From the NCBI RefSeq assembly GCF_004342585.1, contig NZ_SLZQ01000004.1:62001-126000 (forward strand): a stretch of 64,000 nucleotides of DNA. The letters are read 5' to 3'. Positions 12,791-22,279 of this stretch are shown one piece after another (position 1 is the first letter of the stretch; the number at the start of each line of letters is the position of its first letter). The translations under genes were made by a program, and so were the position numbers. The notes beneath the pieces are model-generated. The model was not told the origin of the DNA, searched no databases, and was given only the letters and a program-made list of their open reading frames with translations. This DNA comes from Paucimonas lemoignei. Lineage in GTDB: Bacteria > Pseudomonadota > Gammaproteobacteria > Burkholderiales > Burkholderiaceae_D.

Positions 12791-12821
12791 AGGGCGCAAA
12801 CTGGGCGCCCTTTTTATTTTT
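12791..12821 (+). terminator. Rho-independent terminator after hpf
   Basis: GGGCGC (12792-12797) pairs with GCGCCC (12805-12810) around a 7-nt loop, followed by TTTTTATTTTT. It closes the kdsD-lptCAB-rpoN-hpf transcription unit. Confidence 0.85.
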
Positions 12822-12854
12822 CACGAACATTTGCCACGTTTATCTGCCTCGAAC

Positions 12855-13934
12855 ATGACTGACCTGATTCTGCTTGAAATCCGCAATCGCCTTGGTGTTA
12901 TCACACTCAACCGGCCGCAGGCCTTGAATTCCCTGTCACTGGAAATGATTCGGTCCATTACCCAAGCCTTGCTGGCCTGGCGCGATGATGATGCGATTGA
13001 CGGCGTTCTTATCGAGAGCAATAGCAGCAAGGCTTTTTGCGCAGGCGGCGATATCCGTTTTTTTTATGAGTTAGGCAAATCAACGCCACAGCAAGGCAGC
13101 GCACTGATTGAAGACTTTTTTACGGAAGAGTATTTGCTCAATCAGCTGATTCATCACTATCCCAAGCCTTATATCGCCGTCATGGATGGCATCGTGATGG
13201 GCGGCGGCATGGGCATTGCACAGTGCCATGCCGCCGGCCGCCTGCGCATTGCGACGGAGCGCACCAAGATGGCCATGCCGGAGGTGAACATTGGTCTGTT
13301 CCCGGATATCGGCGGCAGCTATTTTCTCTCGCACTGTCCGGGCCAGCTCGGCACCTGGCTGGCGTTGACTGCCAATGCGATTGGCGCCGCCGACGCCTTG
13401 CATCTGGGCTTGGCAGACATGTACATCCCCTCGGCAGAGCTGCCGACGCTCAAGTCCATGCTGCAGTCGTCTGGCGGCGGCGATTTGCCCGCGCGTGCGC
13501 GCGAATTCGCTGCATCATTCGAATGTGACCCCAGCCAGCTTGCATTGCAGCGGGAAGTAATTGACCGTCACTTTGCATTCGACGACGTGGCATCCATCAT
13601 GGCATCACTGGAATCTGATCCTTCGCCATTTACGCAAGACACCTTGAGCGTCATGAAGAAGCGCTCCCCCTTGATGCTGGTCGTGACTTTGCAGGAATTG
13701 CGGCGCGGTGCGCACATGAGCATCGAAGAATGCCTGCGGATGGAGCGGTCGATGATGCGCCATTGCTTCATGGGTGGCGAAGCGCTGGAAGGCATCCGCG
13801 CGACGGTCATTGATAAAGACATGCGCCCGACCTGGTCGCCGGCCGCGCTGGACGACGTCGCGCCGGAAATGGTGGAAGAGTTCTTCCAGCCGGTCTGGCC
13901 TGACCATGCGCACCCCTTACGCAACTGGTTGTAG
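12855..13934 (+). CDS. Enoyl-CoA hydratase/isomerase family, HIBYL-CoA hydrolase-like
   Basis: Crotonase-fold protein of 359 aa. The length and the conserved block GIVMGGGMGIAQ, then PEVNIGLFPDIGGSYFL, resemble 3-hydroxyisobutyryl-CoA hydrolase (valine degradation) rather than the shorter (about 260 aa) classical enoyl-CoA hydratases. The oxyanion-hole region AFCAGGDIRFFYE is intact. The start at 12855 (ATG) is preferred over an in-frame TTG at 12831 that sits just after the hpf terminator. It is not next to other valine-catabolism genes, so the substrate remains open. Confidence 0.85.
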   Translation: MTDLILLEIRNRLGVITLNRPQALNSLSLEMIRSITQALLAWRDDDAIDGVLIESNSSKAFCAGGDIRFFYELGKSTPQQGSALIEDFFTEEYLLNQLIHHYPKPYIAVMDGIVMGGGMGIAQCHAAGRLRIATERTKMAMPEVNIGLFPDIGGSYFLSHCPGQLGTWLALTANAIGAADALHLGLADMYIPSAELPTLKSMLQSSGGGDLPARAREFAASFECDPSQLALQREVIDRHFAFDDVASIMASLESDPSPFTQDTLSVMKKRSPLMLVVTLQELRRGAHMSIEECLRMERSMMRHCFMGGEALEGIRATVIDKDMRPTWSPAALDDVAPEMVEEFFQPVWPDHAHPLRNWL

Positions 13935-13997
13935 GCGCCGTACTGTAGTTATTAGAATAGATTCGGCTCGCCAGGCTGGCTAAGCCGAGGCACAGCG

Positions 13998-15134
13998 CTA
14001 TATCTCGTCGATCAGGAACAGCCGGCGATGCTCGCGCATGGCGTAACGGTCAGTCATCCCGGCGATATAGTCGGCGACCTTGCGCGCCTGGCGCATCGTG
14101 TCGCCATCCGCCACTTGATAATCCGGAGCGAGCAGGCGCGGCTCGGCCATGAAGGCGTCGAACAGTTCGCGCACGATGCGGCGCGCCTTGCTGGTCATGC
14201 GATTAACCTGATAGTGCCGGTACAGGTTTTCGCGAAGGAAGCGCTTGAGCAGATTTTCTTCCTGGCGCATGGCATCGGAAAAACTGATGAGCGCCGGTGC
14301 ATTACGCACGTCTTCCAGGCTCTGCACGCCGGCATCGCGGATCTTCGCTTCCGATGTGCGGATAAGGTCGGTGACCAGCGTATTGATCATGCGACGCACC
14401 GTTTCATTGATCATGCGCCGCCCGCTGATGCCGGGATACGCCGCTTCCGCCTCGGCGCGATGACGGGAGAAGAAATCGACCTCATTCAACTGCTCGATGG
14501 AGAGCAGTCCGGAACGCAAGCCGTCATCGATATCGTGATTGTTATAGGCGATCTCGTCGGCCAGGTTGGCCAGTTGTGCTTCCAGCGTCGGCTGCTTCTT
14601 ATCGATGAAGCGCTGGCCGACATCGCCAAGCAATTTAGCGTTGGGAATGGAACAATGCTTGAGTATGCCTTCGCGCGTTTCGAACATCAGGTTCAGGCCA
14701 TCGAAGGCGCCGTAACGCTCTTCCAGCTTGTCGACCACGCGCAGGCTTTGCAGGTTATGCTCGAAGCCGCCATAGTGCTCCATGCAGGCGTTCAAGGCGT
14801 CCTGGCCGGCATGACCGAAGGGGGTGTGGCCGAGGTCGTGCGCCAGCGAGATGGCTTCCACCAGGTCTTCGTTCAAGCGCAGATTGCGCGCAATCGAGCG
14901 GGCGATTTGCGCCACCTCGATACTATGCGTCAGGCGCGTCCTGAAGAGGTCCCCCTCATGGTTGACGAAGACCTGGGTTTTATATTCAAGCCGGCGGAAG
15001 GCGGTCGAATGAACGATGCGGTCGCGATCGCGCTGGAATTCCGTGCGAGAACTGACCGGCGCCTCGGCAAATCGCCTGCCTCGCGATACGGCAGAACGGG
15101 CTGCATGGGGAGCGAGGTAGGCTTCGAGGTCCAT
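13998..15134 (-). CDS. dgt: dGTPase-like deoxynucleoside triphosphate triphosphohydrolase
   Basis: HD-domain enzyme that splits dNTPs into nucleoside and tripolyphosphate, controlling dNTP pools. The product is 378 aa, matching the shorter dGTPase-like subfamily. The metal-binding histidines/aspartates are visible in [10 protein letters not shown] and [14 protein letters not shown], and a further D in [15 protein letters not shown]. The start at 15134 is 1 bp after the aroB stop, so the two are translationally linked at the end of the pil-aro operon. Convergent with the crotonase gene. Confidence 0.93.
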   Translation of the reverse strand: MDLEAYLAPHAARSAVSRGRRFAEAPVSSRTEFQRDRDRIVHSTAFRRLEYKTQVFVNHEGDLFRTRLTHSIEVAQIARSIARNLRLNEDLVEAISLAHDLGHTPFGHAGQDALNACMEHYGGFEHNLQSLRVVDKLEERYGAFDGLNLMFETREGILKHCSIPNAKLLGDVGQRFIDKKQPTLEAQLANLADEIAYNNHDIDDGLRSGLLSIEQLNEVDFFSRHRAEAEAAYPGISGRRMINETVRRMINTLVTDLIRTSEAKIRDAGVQSLEDVRNAPALISFSDAMRQEENLLKRFLRENLYRHYQVNRMTSKARRIVRELFDAFMAEPRLLAPDYQVADGDTMRQARKVADYIAGMTDRYAMREHRRLFLIDEI

Positions 15135-15135
15135 G

Positions 15136-16236
15136 TCAGCCGACGCAGGATTGAATGGTATCGATCAGTACCGGCTGTGGCACTGTCGTGATCACCGCGG
15201 TGCCCAGCGGCTTCAGGAGAATGAACTTGATCTGCCCGCCTTCGTTTTTCTTATCGACTTGCATCAGTTCGATCCAGCGCTCGGCGCCCAGATCCGGCGC
15301 CACGGTCGGCAAGCCGGCAGCCTGCACCAGCGCCGTGATGCGCGCTTTGGCGGAAGCATCGATGTAGCCCAGGCGGCGCGAAAGTTCTGCCGCCATCACG
15401 ATGCCGCAACCGACTGCCTCGCCATGCAGCCACGTGCCAAAGCCCAGGCCGGCCTCAATGGCGTGGCCGAAGGTATGGCCGAAGTTGAGAATGGCCCGCA
15501 ATCCGCCTTCGCGTTCATCCTGGCGTACGACGTCGGCCTTGATTTCGCAGGAACGCTTGATCGCATGCGCCAGCGCACCGGCGTCGCGCGCCATCAGCTT
15601 GTCGATATTCGTCTCGATCCAGTTGAAGAACTCGGCATCGATGATGGCGCCGTGCTTGATGACTTCGGCAAGGCCCGCCGACAATTCCTGCGGCGGCAAA
15701 GTATCCAGGGTCAGCGTATCGGCAATGACCGCCTGAGGCTGATAGAACGCACCGATCATGTTCTTGCCCAGGGGATGGTTGATGCCAGTCTTGCCACCGA
15801 CCGAGGAATCCACTTGTGCCAGCAAAGTTGTCGGCACCTGAACGAACGGCACGCCGCGCATATACGTGGCGGCCGCGAATCCGGTCATGTCGCCTATCAC
15901 GCCGCCGCCCAGCGCCACCAGCGTGGTCTTGCGATCGCATTTTTCCGCCAATAAGACGTCGAAGATCCGCATCAGGTTTTCCCAGTTTTTCTCTTCCTCT
16001 CCGTCCGGCAGGATCACTGGAGTAACTTGCTTGCCGGTGGCTTTTAGCGAGCTGGTCAGGCGCTCGAGGTACAAGGGCGCCACGGTGGTGTTGGTAACGA
16101 TCGCTACGCGGCGGCCAGGAATGTGGCGCGCGACCAAACCGGCATCGTCCAGCAAGGATTGGCCAATCGTGATGGGATAAGCGCGCTCGCCGAGGTCGAC
16201 TTGCAGGTCAAAGGGAGCGAGAGTAAGGGTGGGCAT
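15136..16236 (-). CDS. aroB: 3-dehydroquinate synthase
   Basis: Second enzyme of the shikimate pathway; NAD- and metal-dependent cyclisation of DAHP. The product is 366 aa. The NAD-binding block [23 protein letters not shown] and the substrate/metal block [21 protein letters not shown] and GHTFGHAIE are complete. The ATG at 16236 is chosen over an upstream in-frame start at 16308 because the extra residues would overlap aroK and have no homology. It follows aroK by 22 bp, the classic aroK-aroB pair. Confidence 0.97.
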   Translation of the reverse strand: MPTLTLAPFDLQVDLGERAYPITIGQSLLDDAGLVARHIPGRRVAIVTNTTVAPLYLERLTSSLKATGKQVTPVILPDGEEEKNWENLMRIFDVLLAEKCDRKTTLVALGGGVIGDMTGFAAATYMRGVPFVQVPTTLLAQVDSSVGGKTGINHPLGKNMIGAFYQPQAVIADTLTLDTLPPQELSAGLAEVIKHGAIIDAEFFNWIETNIDKLMARDAGALAHAIKRSCEIKADVVRQDEREGGLRAILNFGHTFGHAIEAGLGFGTWLHGEAVGCGIVMAAELSRRLGYIDASAKARITALVQAAGLPTVAPDLGAERWIELMQVDKKNEGGQIKFILLKPLGTAVITTVPQPVLIDTIQSCVG

Positions 16237-16258
16237 AGCTTTGGTAAATGAAATGGGC

Positions 16259-16807
16259 TCAGGCGTCCGGAGCGGCTTGCAACGTTGACATTCCGGGCAA
16301 GCGCTCAAGCTCGATCAGAATGGTTTGCACCAGCGATTGTACGTTAGGACGGCCCGTTTCGACGACCATGTCCGCCACTTCCAGGTAGAAGGGCTCACGG
16401 ATGCGCGACAGTTCTTCCAGTCGTTGACGCGGATCGGCAGTCTGCAGAAGCGGCCTGCTCTTGTCATGACTCGTGCGCTGCAAAATGTTGCTAACGCTGG
16501 CGCGCAAGTAAATGACCACGCCGCCGGCCTTCAGGCATTGCCGGTTTTCTTCTCTAAGGATGGCCCCGCCACCCGTGGCAAGGACAATACCTTGCTGCGA
16601 GGTTAGATCGCGGATCACTTCGGCTTCGCGCTGGCGAAAGCCTTCCTCCCCTTCTATTTCAAAAATCAAAGGAATAGAGGCGCCGGTACGCGCCTCTATT
16701 TCATGGTCGGAATCGATAAAAGGCCGATTGAGTTTCTTGGCGAGCGCACGGCCAACCGTGGTCTTGCCTGCGCCCATCAGGCCAACGAGGATAATGTTTC
16801 TAGTCAT
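16259..16807 (-). CDS. aroK: Shikimate kinase
   Basis: Phosphorylates shikimate at the 3-OH with ATP. The product is 182 aa. P-loop [15 protein letters not shown] begins at about residue 9; the substrate-binding DSDHEIE follows, and [13 protein letters not shown] holds the second conserved motif. It lies 80 bp downstream of pilQ, an arrangement (pilQ-aroK-aroB) conserved widely in proteobacteria, and is probably read from the pil promoter as well as locally. Confidence 0.97.
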   Translation of the reverse strand: MTRNIILVGLMGAGKTTVGRALAKKLNRPFIDSDHEIEARTGASIPLIFEIEGEEGFRQREAEVIRDLTSQQGIVLATGGGAILREENRQCLKAGGVVIYLRASVSNILQRTSHDKSRPLLQTADPRQRLEELSRIREPFYLEVADMVVETGRPNVQSLVQTILIELERLPGMSTLQAAPDA

Positions 16808-16887
16808 ACAAATCAGGTCTGAACTCGCAATTCTATTGTTTTTCCTTTATTTATGCGAGTCCAGCCACTGATTTGTTTAATGTGACG

Positions 16888-19038
16888 TCAGCGTACGGTC
16901 AACTTATCGTTCAGGATCTTCGGCGTCAGGAAAATCAGGAGTTCGGTCTTGTCGTTGACTTGGCTAGTGTTTTTAAACAGGTTGCCTACCACCGGAATGT
17001 CGCCTAACAAGGGGACTTTCGAGATCTCTTTCCGTTCTTCCTGGGTATAAATACCGCCGAGTACAATCGTCCCGCCATTGTCAACCATGACTTTTGTCTG
17101 TACATGTTTGGTATTAATTGCCGGGCCGGCATTGGTATTTTGGCCAGGACTATCCTTGGTAACATCGACGTCCAGAATCACATTGCCGTCAGGCGTAATT
17201 TGCGGCGTGACTTCCAGCTTCAGATTGGCCTTTTTAAAGGCAACAGAAGTTGCACCGCTGCTGGTGGCTTGCTGATAAGGCAATTCCGTACCCTGTTCAA
17301 TCAATGCCTTTAACTGATCGGCTGTAACGATACGTGGGCTGGAAATAATCTTGCCCTTGCCGTCCGCTTCCAATGCAGACAGTTCCAGGCTGATAAATCG
17401 TGTCGCAGCCGCGTTGAACAGCGATAAGGCGATCGAACCGGCAGGGTTACCCGTACGGCTAATGGCAGGCAAGTTGATGTTGTTGCCGTTCACCGTCTGC
17501 AAATTATTCAAGTTAATCCCTGGCGCACTTGCGTCAGCGTTTTGCTGGCCGCCAGCTTCCACGACGTTATTGCCGCCACGGGACGACCTTTGCAATCCAA
17601 ATCCGAGCTTGGCACCCAGATCCTTGCTAAAGGTATCACTGGCTTCAACAATACGCGCTTCGATCAATACCTGTCTGGATGCCACGTCCGTCTTTTGAAT
17701 TAACTTACGGACTTCCTCCAATTTGGAAGGAATATCGGTGACAAATAACTGGTTGGTACGGGGATCGATCACCGCGCTGCCGCGTTTGGACAAAATACGG
17801 TTGTTGTTCGCCCCGCTTCCACCATCCAGGGCAAACACCTGCTTGAACGATTCTGCCTTTTGATAATTCAACTGGAAAATTTCAGTTTTCACCGGCTCCA
17901 GTTCAGCAATCTGCGCCTTCTGTTCCAGCTCCAGCTTTTCCTTGGTCAGCAGTTCATCCTTCGGCGCAATCCACAGCACCGTACCATTCTTGCGCATGTC
18001 GAGGCCTTTAGCCTGCATGACGATATCCAGCGCCTGATCCCATGGCACATCTTTCAGGCGCAAGGTCAGGTTGCCCGTCACCGTATCGCTGGTGATGATA
18101 TTCAGGCCGGTAAAGTCTGCGATAACTTGCAGCACTGCGCGAACTTCAACGTTCTGGAAGTTGAGCGACAAGCGTTCGCCGCGATAGCCTTGCGTACCTT
18201 GCGTGAGCTTGTTCGGGTCTTCCTTGATCGGCTTGACTTCGACGACGAGCTGGGTGTCGCTTTGATAGGCGCTGTGTTCCCACATCCCTTTGGCGGCAAT
18301 CACCATGCGGACATTTTCGCCCTGCGGGGTTGCCACTACCGACTGCACCGGCGTGCCGAAATCCGTGACATCCATACGACGGCGCAGCACATCCGGCAAG
18401 CGCGTCTTCAGGAAATCCACGACGATAGTCTGTCCCTGCTGGCGCACATCCACACCCACTTGATTGCTCGGCAAATTGACGACGACACGCCCTTCGCCGG
18501 CGCTGCCGCGACGAAAATCGATATCCAGCAACGACGACTTGCTCGCACTGGGTGCAGCCGATGTAGCCATTGCCACGGGCTTGCCGGCCATGTTCACTGC
18601 TGTGGCCACGCCGCCGGAACCGTCAATCGTTACCACGACGGCATTACCTTCCACCGCAGTCGCATAGTTCAATGGTCGCTGCAGGTTGAATACCAGGCGA
18701 GAACGCTCACCGGCCTGGACCACGTTCACATTGCGCACATCGCCCAGGCTGATATTCTGGCTCGACACGCCGGTTTCATTGGCGGTTGCCGGAAAATCCA
18801 GCGCGATGCGCGCCGGATTGGTAATGGAAAAACCGATCGGCGGCTTGCTGACCGGATTTTTCATTTTGACCTTGACGATGACATTGGCGCCCTGCTGATT
18901 GGCAGTAATCGACTCAATGGCATTTTCCTGGGCATTGGCCAGCGCACAAACACTGCCAAGAACGGCCAGAGTCAAAAGCTGCCATGCCTTACGTTTGATC
19001 GCGCCCGCATGCTCGAACTGTCTTTTTAACGCATTCAT
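16888..19038 (-). CDS. pilQ: Type IV pilus secretin PilQ
   Basis: Outer-membrane secretin through which the type IV pilus exits. The product is 716 aa. A signal peptide ends near CALANA|QENA (about residue 36). Two AMIN (peptidoglycan-binding) domains follow (about 40-140 and 170-270), then a short secretin/TonB N-terminal (STN) domain near 310-380 and the secretin beta-barrel core (about 470-710, with the conserved VPLLGDIPVVGNLFK). The start overlaps pilP by 4 nt (ATGA). Confidence 0.97.
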   Translation of the reverse strand: MNALKRQFEHAGAIKRKAWQLLTLAVLGSVCALANAQENAIESITANQQGANVIVKVKMKNPVSKPPIGFSITNPARIALDFPATANETGVSSQNISLGDVRNVNVVQAGERSRLVFNLQRPLNYATAVEGNAVVVTIDGSGGVATAVNMAGKPVAMATSAAPSASKSSLLDIDFRRGSAGEGRVVVNLPSNQVGVDVRQQGQTIVVDFLKTRLPDVLRRRMDVTDFGTPVQSVVATPQGENVRMVIAAKGMWEHSAYQSDTQLVVEVKPIKEDPNKLTQGTQGYRGERLSLNFQNVEVRAVLQVIADFTGLNIITSDTVTGNLTLRLKDVPWDQALDIVMQAKGLDMRKNGTVLWIAPKDELLTKEKLELEQKAQIAELEPVKTEIFQLNYQKAESFKQVFALDGGSGANNNRILSKRGSAVIDPRTNQLFVTDIPSKLEEVRKLIQKTDVASRQVLIEARIVEASDTFSKDLGAKLGFGLQRSSRGGNNVVEAGGQQNADASAPGINLNNLQTVNGNNINLPAISRTGNPAGSIALSLFNAAATRFISLELSALEADGKGKIISSPRIVTADQLKALIEQGTELPYQQATSSGATSVAFKKANLKLEVTPQITPDGNVILDVDVTKDSPGQNTNAGPAINTKHVQTKVMVDNGGTIVLGGIYTQEERKEISKVPLLGDIPVVGNLFKNTSQVNDKTELLIFLTPKILNDKLTVR

Positions 19039-19577
19039 TTTTTATTCTCCTGCAACTCTAACTTGGCTTGACGTTCGACCCATTCGCCGGACGCATCTTG
19101 GACGATTTCTTTCAACTCAACTTCGTTTTCGGTGATATTGGTGATCATGCCGAAATTCTGGCCAATGTAATTCCCCACTTTGAGGTGATACACCGTCTTG
19201 TCTGCCTGGACCAGGGCAAAGTTGATGCCTGGCTTTTGCAAGGTGCCCACCATGCGCAAGGTGTCCAGCGGATAGCTTTCCAGCGGCTCACGACGACGAT
19301 CCATATCCGGCTGCAATACGCTGCTGGAATTGGCCTTGGCTTTGGCAAGCGCAATTTCCAGTTTGCTGGGATTGTAAGGATCGACGCTATCCTTTGCCGT
19401 GTAATTAAACGGCAAGAATTTTTTCGGCTCGGACAGCTTGGGCACGTTCACCCTGGTTTGCTGGCGGACTTCATCCATCCATTGGCGAACTTCCTGGTTG
19501 TCGCCATTATCACAGCCGCTTAAGACCACGCTTGCAGCGACGAGCAATCCAGCATAGTAAAATTGAGGCTTGATCAT
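19035..19577 (-). CDS. pilP: Type IV pilus lipoprotein PilP
   Basis: Inner-membrane-anchored lipoprotein linking PilNO to PilQ. The product is 180 aa, with a lipobox LSGC at about residues 19-22, a disordered linker, and the C-terminal beta-sandwich HR domain (LRMVGTLQKPGINFALVQ, then VGNYIGQNFG). The overlaps of 4 nt at both ends with pilO and pilQ show tight translational coupling. Confidence 0.96.
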   Translation of the reverse strand: MIKPQFYYAGLLVAASVVLSGCDNGDNQEVRQWMDEVRQQTRVNVPKLSEPKKFLPFNYTAKDSVDPYNPSKLEIALAKAKANSSSVLQPDMDRRREPLESYPLDTLRMVGTLQKPGINFALVQADKTVYHLKVGNYIGQNFGMITNITENEVELKEIVQDASGEWVERQAKLELQENKK

Positions 19578-20236
19578 TTTTTGCCTCCCTTCTTTTTGGC
19601 TCCAGCTGCCTTACGTTGGGCCTCGACTTCTTCGCGGTCGAGATAGCGGAAGGTTTTCGCTACCGCTTCCAGGCTCAGTGTTCCACCTTCTTTGGAACTG
19701 GACAGACTCAAGTTATTCAAGGTCACGATACGCGGCAGGTTGGCGATATCGCTACTGAATGCGCCTACATCATGGTAGTTACCCGTTACCCTGATATTGA
19801 TCGGCAATTCCGCATAGTAGTTTTTCACCACGACCTGGCCCGGCTTGAACAATTCAAATTGCAAGCCACGACCCAGGCCGGCCTGGTTGATATCGGAGAG
19901 CAGCGCATCCATTTCGGCCTTGCTGGGCAATTGCTTTTCCAGGGTGGCGACATACTCGCCAACCTGTTCTTTTTGCTTACGCAAAGCGTCCAGGTTGATC
20001 GCCTGCTTGACCTTATCCTGGTAGGCCTCCTTCAGCTTGACTTCTTCCTTCCTGCCAGCTTCCAGCTCTTCCAGTTGCGGACTCCAATACAGGTACCAGC
20101 CGAGAAATGCCACCAGTGCCAGCACGCCCAGCGCGCATAACAAGCGTGGCGCAATCGGCCACAAGCCGGGATGGCGACCTTCCAGACCGCGGAACTGGGC
20201 GGACAGCGATTCGCTGAAATTTTTCAAATCTGCCAT
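19574..20236 (-). CDS. pilO: Type IV pilus alignment protein PilO
   Basis: Bitopic inner-membrane protein that heterodimerises with PilN. The product is 220 aa, with a transmembrane segment at about residues 33-53, a coiled-coil region rich in K/E/L, and a ferredoxin-like periplasmic domain. The ATG at 20236 (MADLKNFSES) is chosen; the longer in-frame reading extends back through pilN in another frame. The C-terminus is lysine-rich (AKKKGGKK). Confidence 0.95.
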   Translation of the reverse strand: MADLKNFSESLSAQFRGLEGRHPGLWPIAPRLLCALGVLALVAFLGWYLYWSPQLEELEAGRKEEVKLKEAYQDKVKQAINLDALRKQKEQVGEYVATLEKQLPSKAEMDALLSDINQAGLGRGLQFELFKPGQVVVKNYYAELPINIRVTGNYHDVGAFSSDIANLPRIVTLNNLSLSSSKEGGTLSLEAVAKTFRYLDREEVEAQRKAAGAKKKGGKK

Positions 20237-20249
20237 GGCGCTATTCCTG

Positions 20250-20879
20250 TTATGGTGCTTTTGAAGCAACCGGTGCCGCAGCGACTTGGCCCGCGGCTGC
20301 TTGCTGTTGCGGCTCTTGATCGCGCGGCCGTTTGATGCCGACGTTGATAGTGAAGTCGAAGACCTTTTTCGCGCTACGTCCCTGGCCAATTCCAGTGGAG
20401 CGAATCTCGATCAGGTCCGGCTTTTCAAGCCAGGGCGAGTTGTTGCTCAAATTGCGCAGCAATTCCGACACGCGCTCATTGGATTGCGCATAGCCATTCA
20501 GGGCGATACGCTGTCCTTCCTGCTTGAATGATTTCAGGTACACGCCCTCCGGCACTTGCTTGACCAGCTCATCCATCAGGTAGACCGGCTGGTTGCGATC
20601 GCTTTGCAAATCTTCGACCGCTTGCTGGCGAGCTTTCAATGCCTCGATTTCTTCGCGCAGGCTGGCAATTTCCTTGATCTGCACATCCAGCTTGGCGTTT
20701 TCAGCCTTGATGAATTCATTGCGCTGGGTTTGGCTGGAAATTTGTGCGGCGATAATGCCGCCGACCGCCAGCACCACAACGGCACCGACGACAGCCGCCG
20801 CACCCAGCAAGGCGACGAAAGCGGCCTTGCGCTGCTTGCGCTTTTCCTCGCGATGAGGAAGCAGGTTTATCTTAACCAT
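20250..20879 (-). CDS. pilN: Type IV pilus assembly protein PilN
   Basis: Bitopic inner-membrane partner of PilO. The product is 209 aa. The short cytoplasmic N-terminus MVKINLLPHRE is the conserved peptide that docks into PilM, and fixes the start at 20879. The transmembrane segment covers about residues 20-45. The ATG overlaps the pilM stop by 1 nt (TGATG). The last 30 residues are Ala/Gln-rich. Confidence 0.96.
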   Translation of the reverse strand: MVKINLLPHREEKRKQRKAAFVALLGAAAVVGAVVVLAVGGIIAAQISSQTQRNEFIKAENAKLDVQIKEIASLREEIEALKARQQAVEDLQSDRNQPVYLMDELVKQVPEGVYLKSFKQEGQRIALNGYAQSNERVSELLRNLSNNSPWLEKPDLIEIRSTGIGQGRSAKKVFDFTINVGIKRPRDQEPQQQAAAGQVAAAPVASKAP

Positions 20880-21958
20880 CAGTCGAACCTCCGCATGGCC
20901 AGACCACAAGCCACCAGGTATGCGGGCGCTTCCAGTCGCAATTGTTTTTCCCGAACGGTGGATGCCAGCTGCATCCCCTTGAATGGACTGACGACCGACG
21001 CGGAAATCTTGGTGCGGTCAGCGACAATGTCCACCAATCCCGGAATCGACGCGCAGCCGCCTGCCAGGAAGATCTGGTCGATGCGCGTGTAGGGCGTCGA
21101 AGTAAAGAAGAATTGCACGGCGCGTGTCACTTCCACGGCGGCGTTTTCAAGGAATGGCTCGAGCAATTCCTGCTCATACCCTTCGGGCAAATCGCCGTTT
21201 CTCTTTTTCGTTTCGGCTTCTTCGTGCGACAAGCCGTAAGCGCGCACGATATCCTGGGTCAATTGTCCGCCCCCGAAAGGCTGCTCGCGCTCGTAAATGG
21301 TTTCGCCGTCCAGCAGCACCGAGATATGGGTCACCTGCGTGCCGATCTGCAGCAATGCCACGATCTGGCCTTTCCCACCGCCGGGCAACTGCGTGATCAA
21401 GCGGTCGACTGCAAAACGGGCAGCATAGGATTCAATATCCATGACCACCGGCTTCAATCCTGCCGCCTCAGCCACCGCGACGCGGTCTTCGACCTTTTCC
21501 TTGCGGGTTGCGGCCAGCAGGACTTCCACGTCTTCCGGCGAGTTTTGTGCCGGGCCGCATACGTCGAAATCGAGGCTCACCTCATCCAAGGCAAAAGGAA
21601 TGTATTGACTGGCTTCCGTCTCGACCTGGATTTCCAGTTCTTCCTCAAGCAAACCACCCGGCAGGATGATTTTCTTGGTAATCACCGAGGCGGGCGGCAT
21701 ACCGAGCGCTACATGCTTGGCTTTCGTGCCACTCTTTTTCCAGACGCGGCGCACCGCATCCGAAACCTGCTCGATGTTTTCAATGTTGCCATCGACAACC
21801 GCGCCACGCGGCAAGGGCTCTGAAGCGAAACGCTCCAGGCGCAATTCATTTTTGCCAGCTTGCGATAGTTCGACGAGTTTTACACCCGAAGTACTGATAT
21901 CCAGGCCGACCAACGGCGAATTTGCTTTACCGAATAAGGAACCAAGATCTAGGGCCAA
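20879..21958 (-). CDS. pilM: Type IV pilus actin-like ATPase PilM
   Basis: Cytoplasmic actin/FtsA-fold protein that binds the PilN N-terminus and anchors the alignment complex. The product is 359 aa. The nucleotide-binding fold is recognisable from VGLDISTSGVKLVEL near the N-terminus and FLAGGCASIPGLVD near the C-terminus. First gene of pilMNOPQ; a 321-bp intergenic region separates it from the divergent PBP1A gene. Confidence 0.96.
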   Translation of the reverse strand: MALDLGSLFGKANSPLVGLDISTSGVKLVELSQAGKNELRLERFASEPLPRGAVVDGNIENIEQVSDAVRRVWKKSGTKAKHVALGMPPASVITKKIILPGGLLEEELEIQVETEASQYIPFALDEVSLDFDVCGPAQNSPEDVEVLLAATRKEKVEDRVAVAEAAGLKPVVMDIESYAARFAVDRLITQLPGGGKGQIVALLQIGTQVTHISVLLDGETIYEREQPFGGGQLTQDIVRAYGLSHEEAETKKRNGDLPEGYEQELLEPFLENAAVEVTRAVQFFFTSTPYTRIDQIFLAGGCASIPGLVDIVADRTKISASVVSPFKGMQLASTVREKQLRLEAPAYLVACGLAMRRFD

Positions 21959-22096
21959 GGCCAGGTCTCCCCTGAAAATGCACTCTTGTTTTGAACTGTT
22001 CGCCCAATCACATGCCTAATAGACGAGTCGAATTGCGTACGGAAAATATTGTTTAAAAACCAGTGTTTAGACGAATTTTGTCAAAGGTTACATTAA

Positions 22097-22126
22097 ATCC
22101 TAGCAATAAGATTCCTTGGGTGTAAA
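22097..22126 (-). promoter_or_regulatory. candidate promoter of the pilMNOPQ operon
   Basis: On the minus strand TTTACA (22126-22121) and TAGGAT (22102-22097) are separated by 18 bp, about 130 bp upstream of pilM. Each hexamer has one or two mismatches to the sigma-70 consensus. The surrounding 321-bp pilM/PBP1A gap is AT-rich compared with its flanks and shows no gene. I saw no -24/-12 element. Confidence 0.35.
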
Positions 22127-22241
22127 GAAATTTCCTTCTAGGAATTTACAAATCCGTTGCCAAAACCCCACGTAGCTAAGCCTACTAATTCCTTTTCGTG
22201 GCTTTCATAGAGGCACTTATATTTCCACGTTCACAGGCGTT

Positions 22242-22247
22242 TATAAT
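22242..22247 (+). promoter_or_regulatory. -10 hexamer upstream of PBP1A gene
   Basis: A consensus TATAAT sits 33 bp before the ATG at 22280 and is followed by a GC-rich stretch. No convincing -35 hexamer is found at 16-18 bp, so activator-dependent use is possible. Prediction only. Confidence 0.4.
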
Positions 22248-22279
22248 GGGCCGGACAACGTTTCCTATATAAATCTTGC

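Noticed and set aside
13963-13988. Nested hairpin (TCGGCT/AGCCGA around GCCA/TGGC) between the crotonase gene and dgt
   Set aside because: Suitable place for a bidirectional terminator, but neither strand has a T-run; not listed as a feature.
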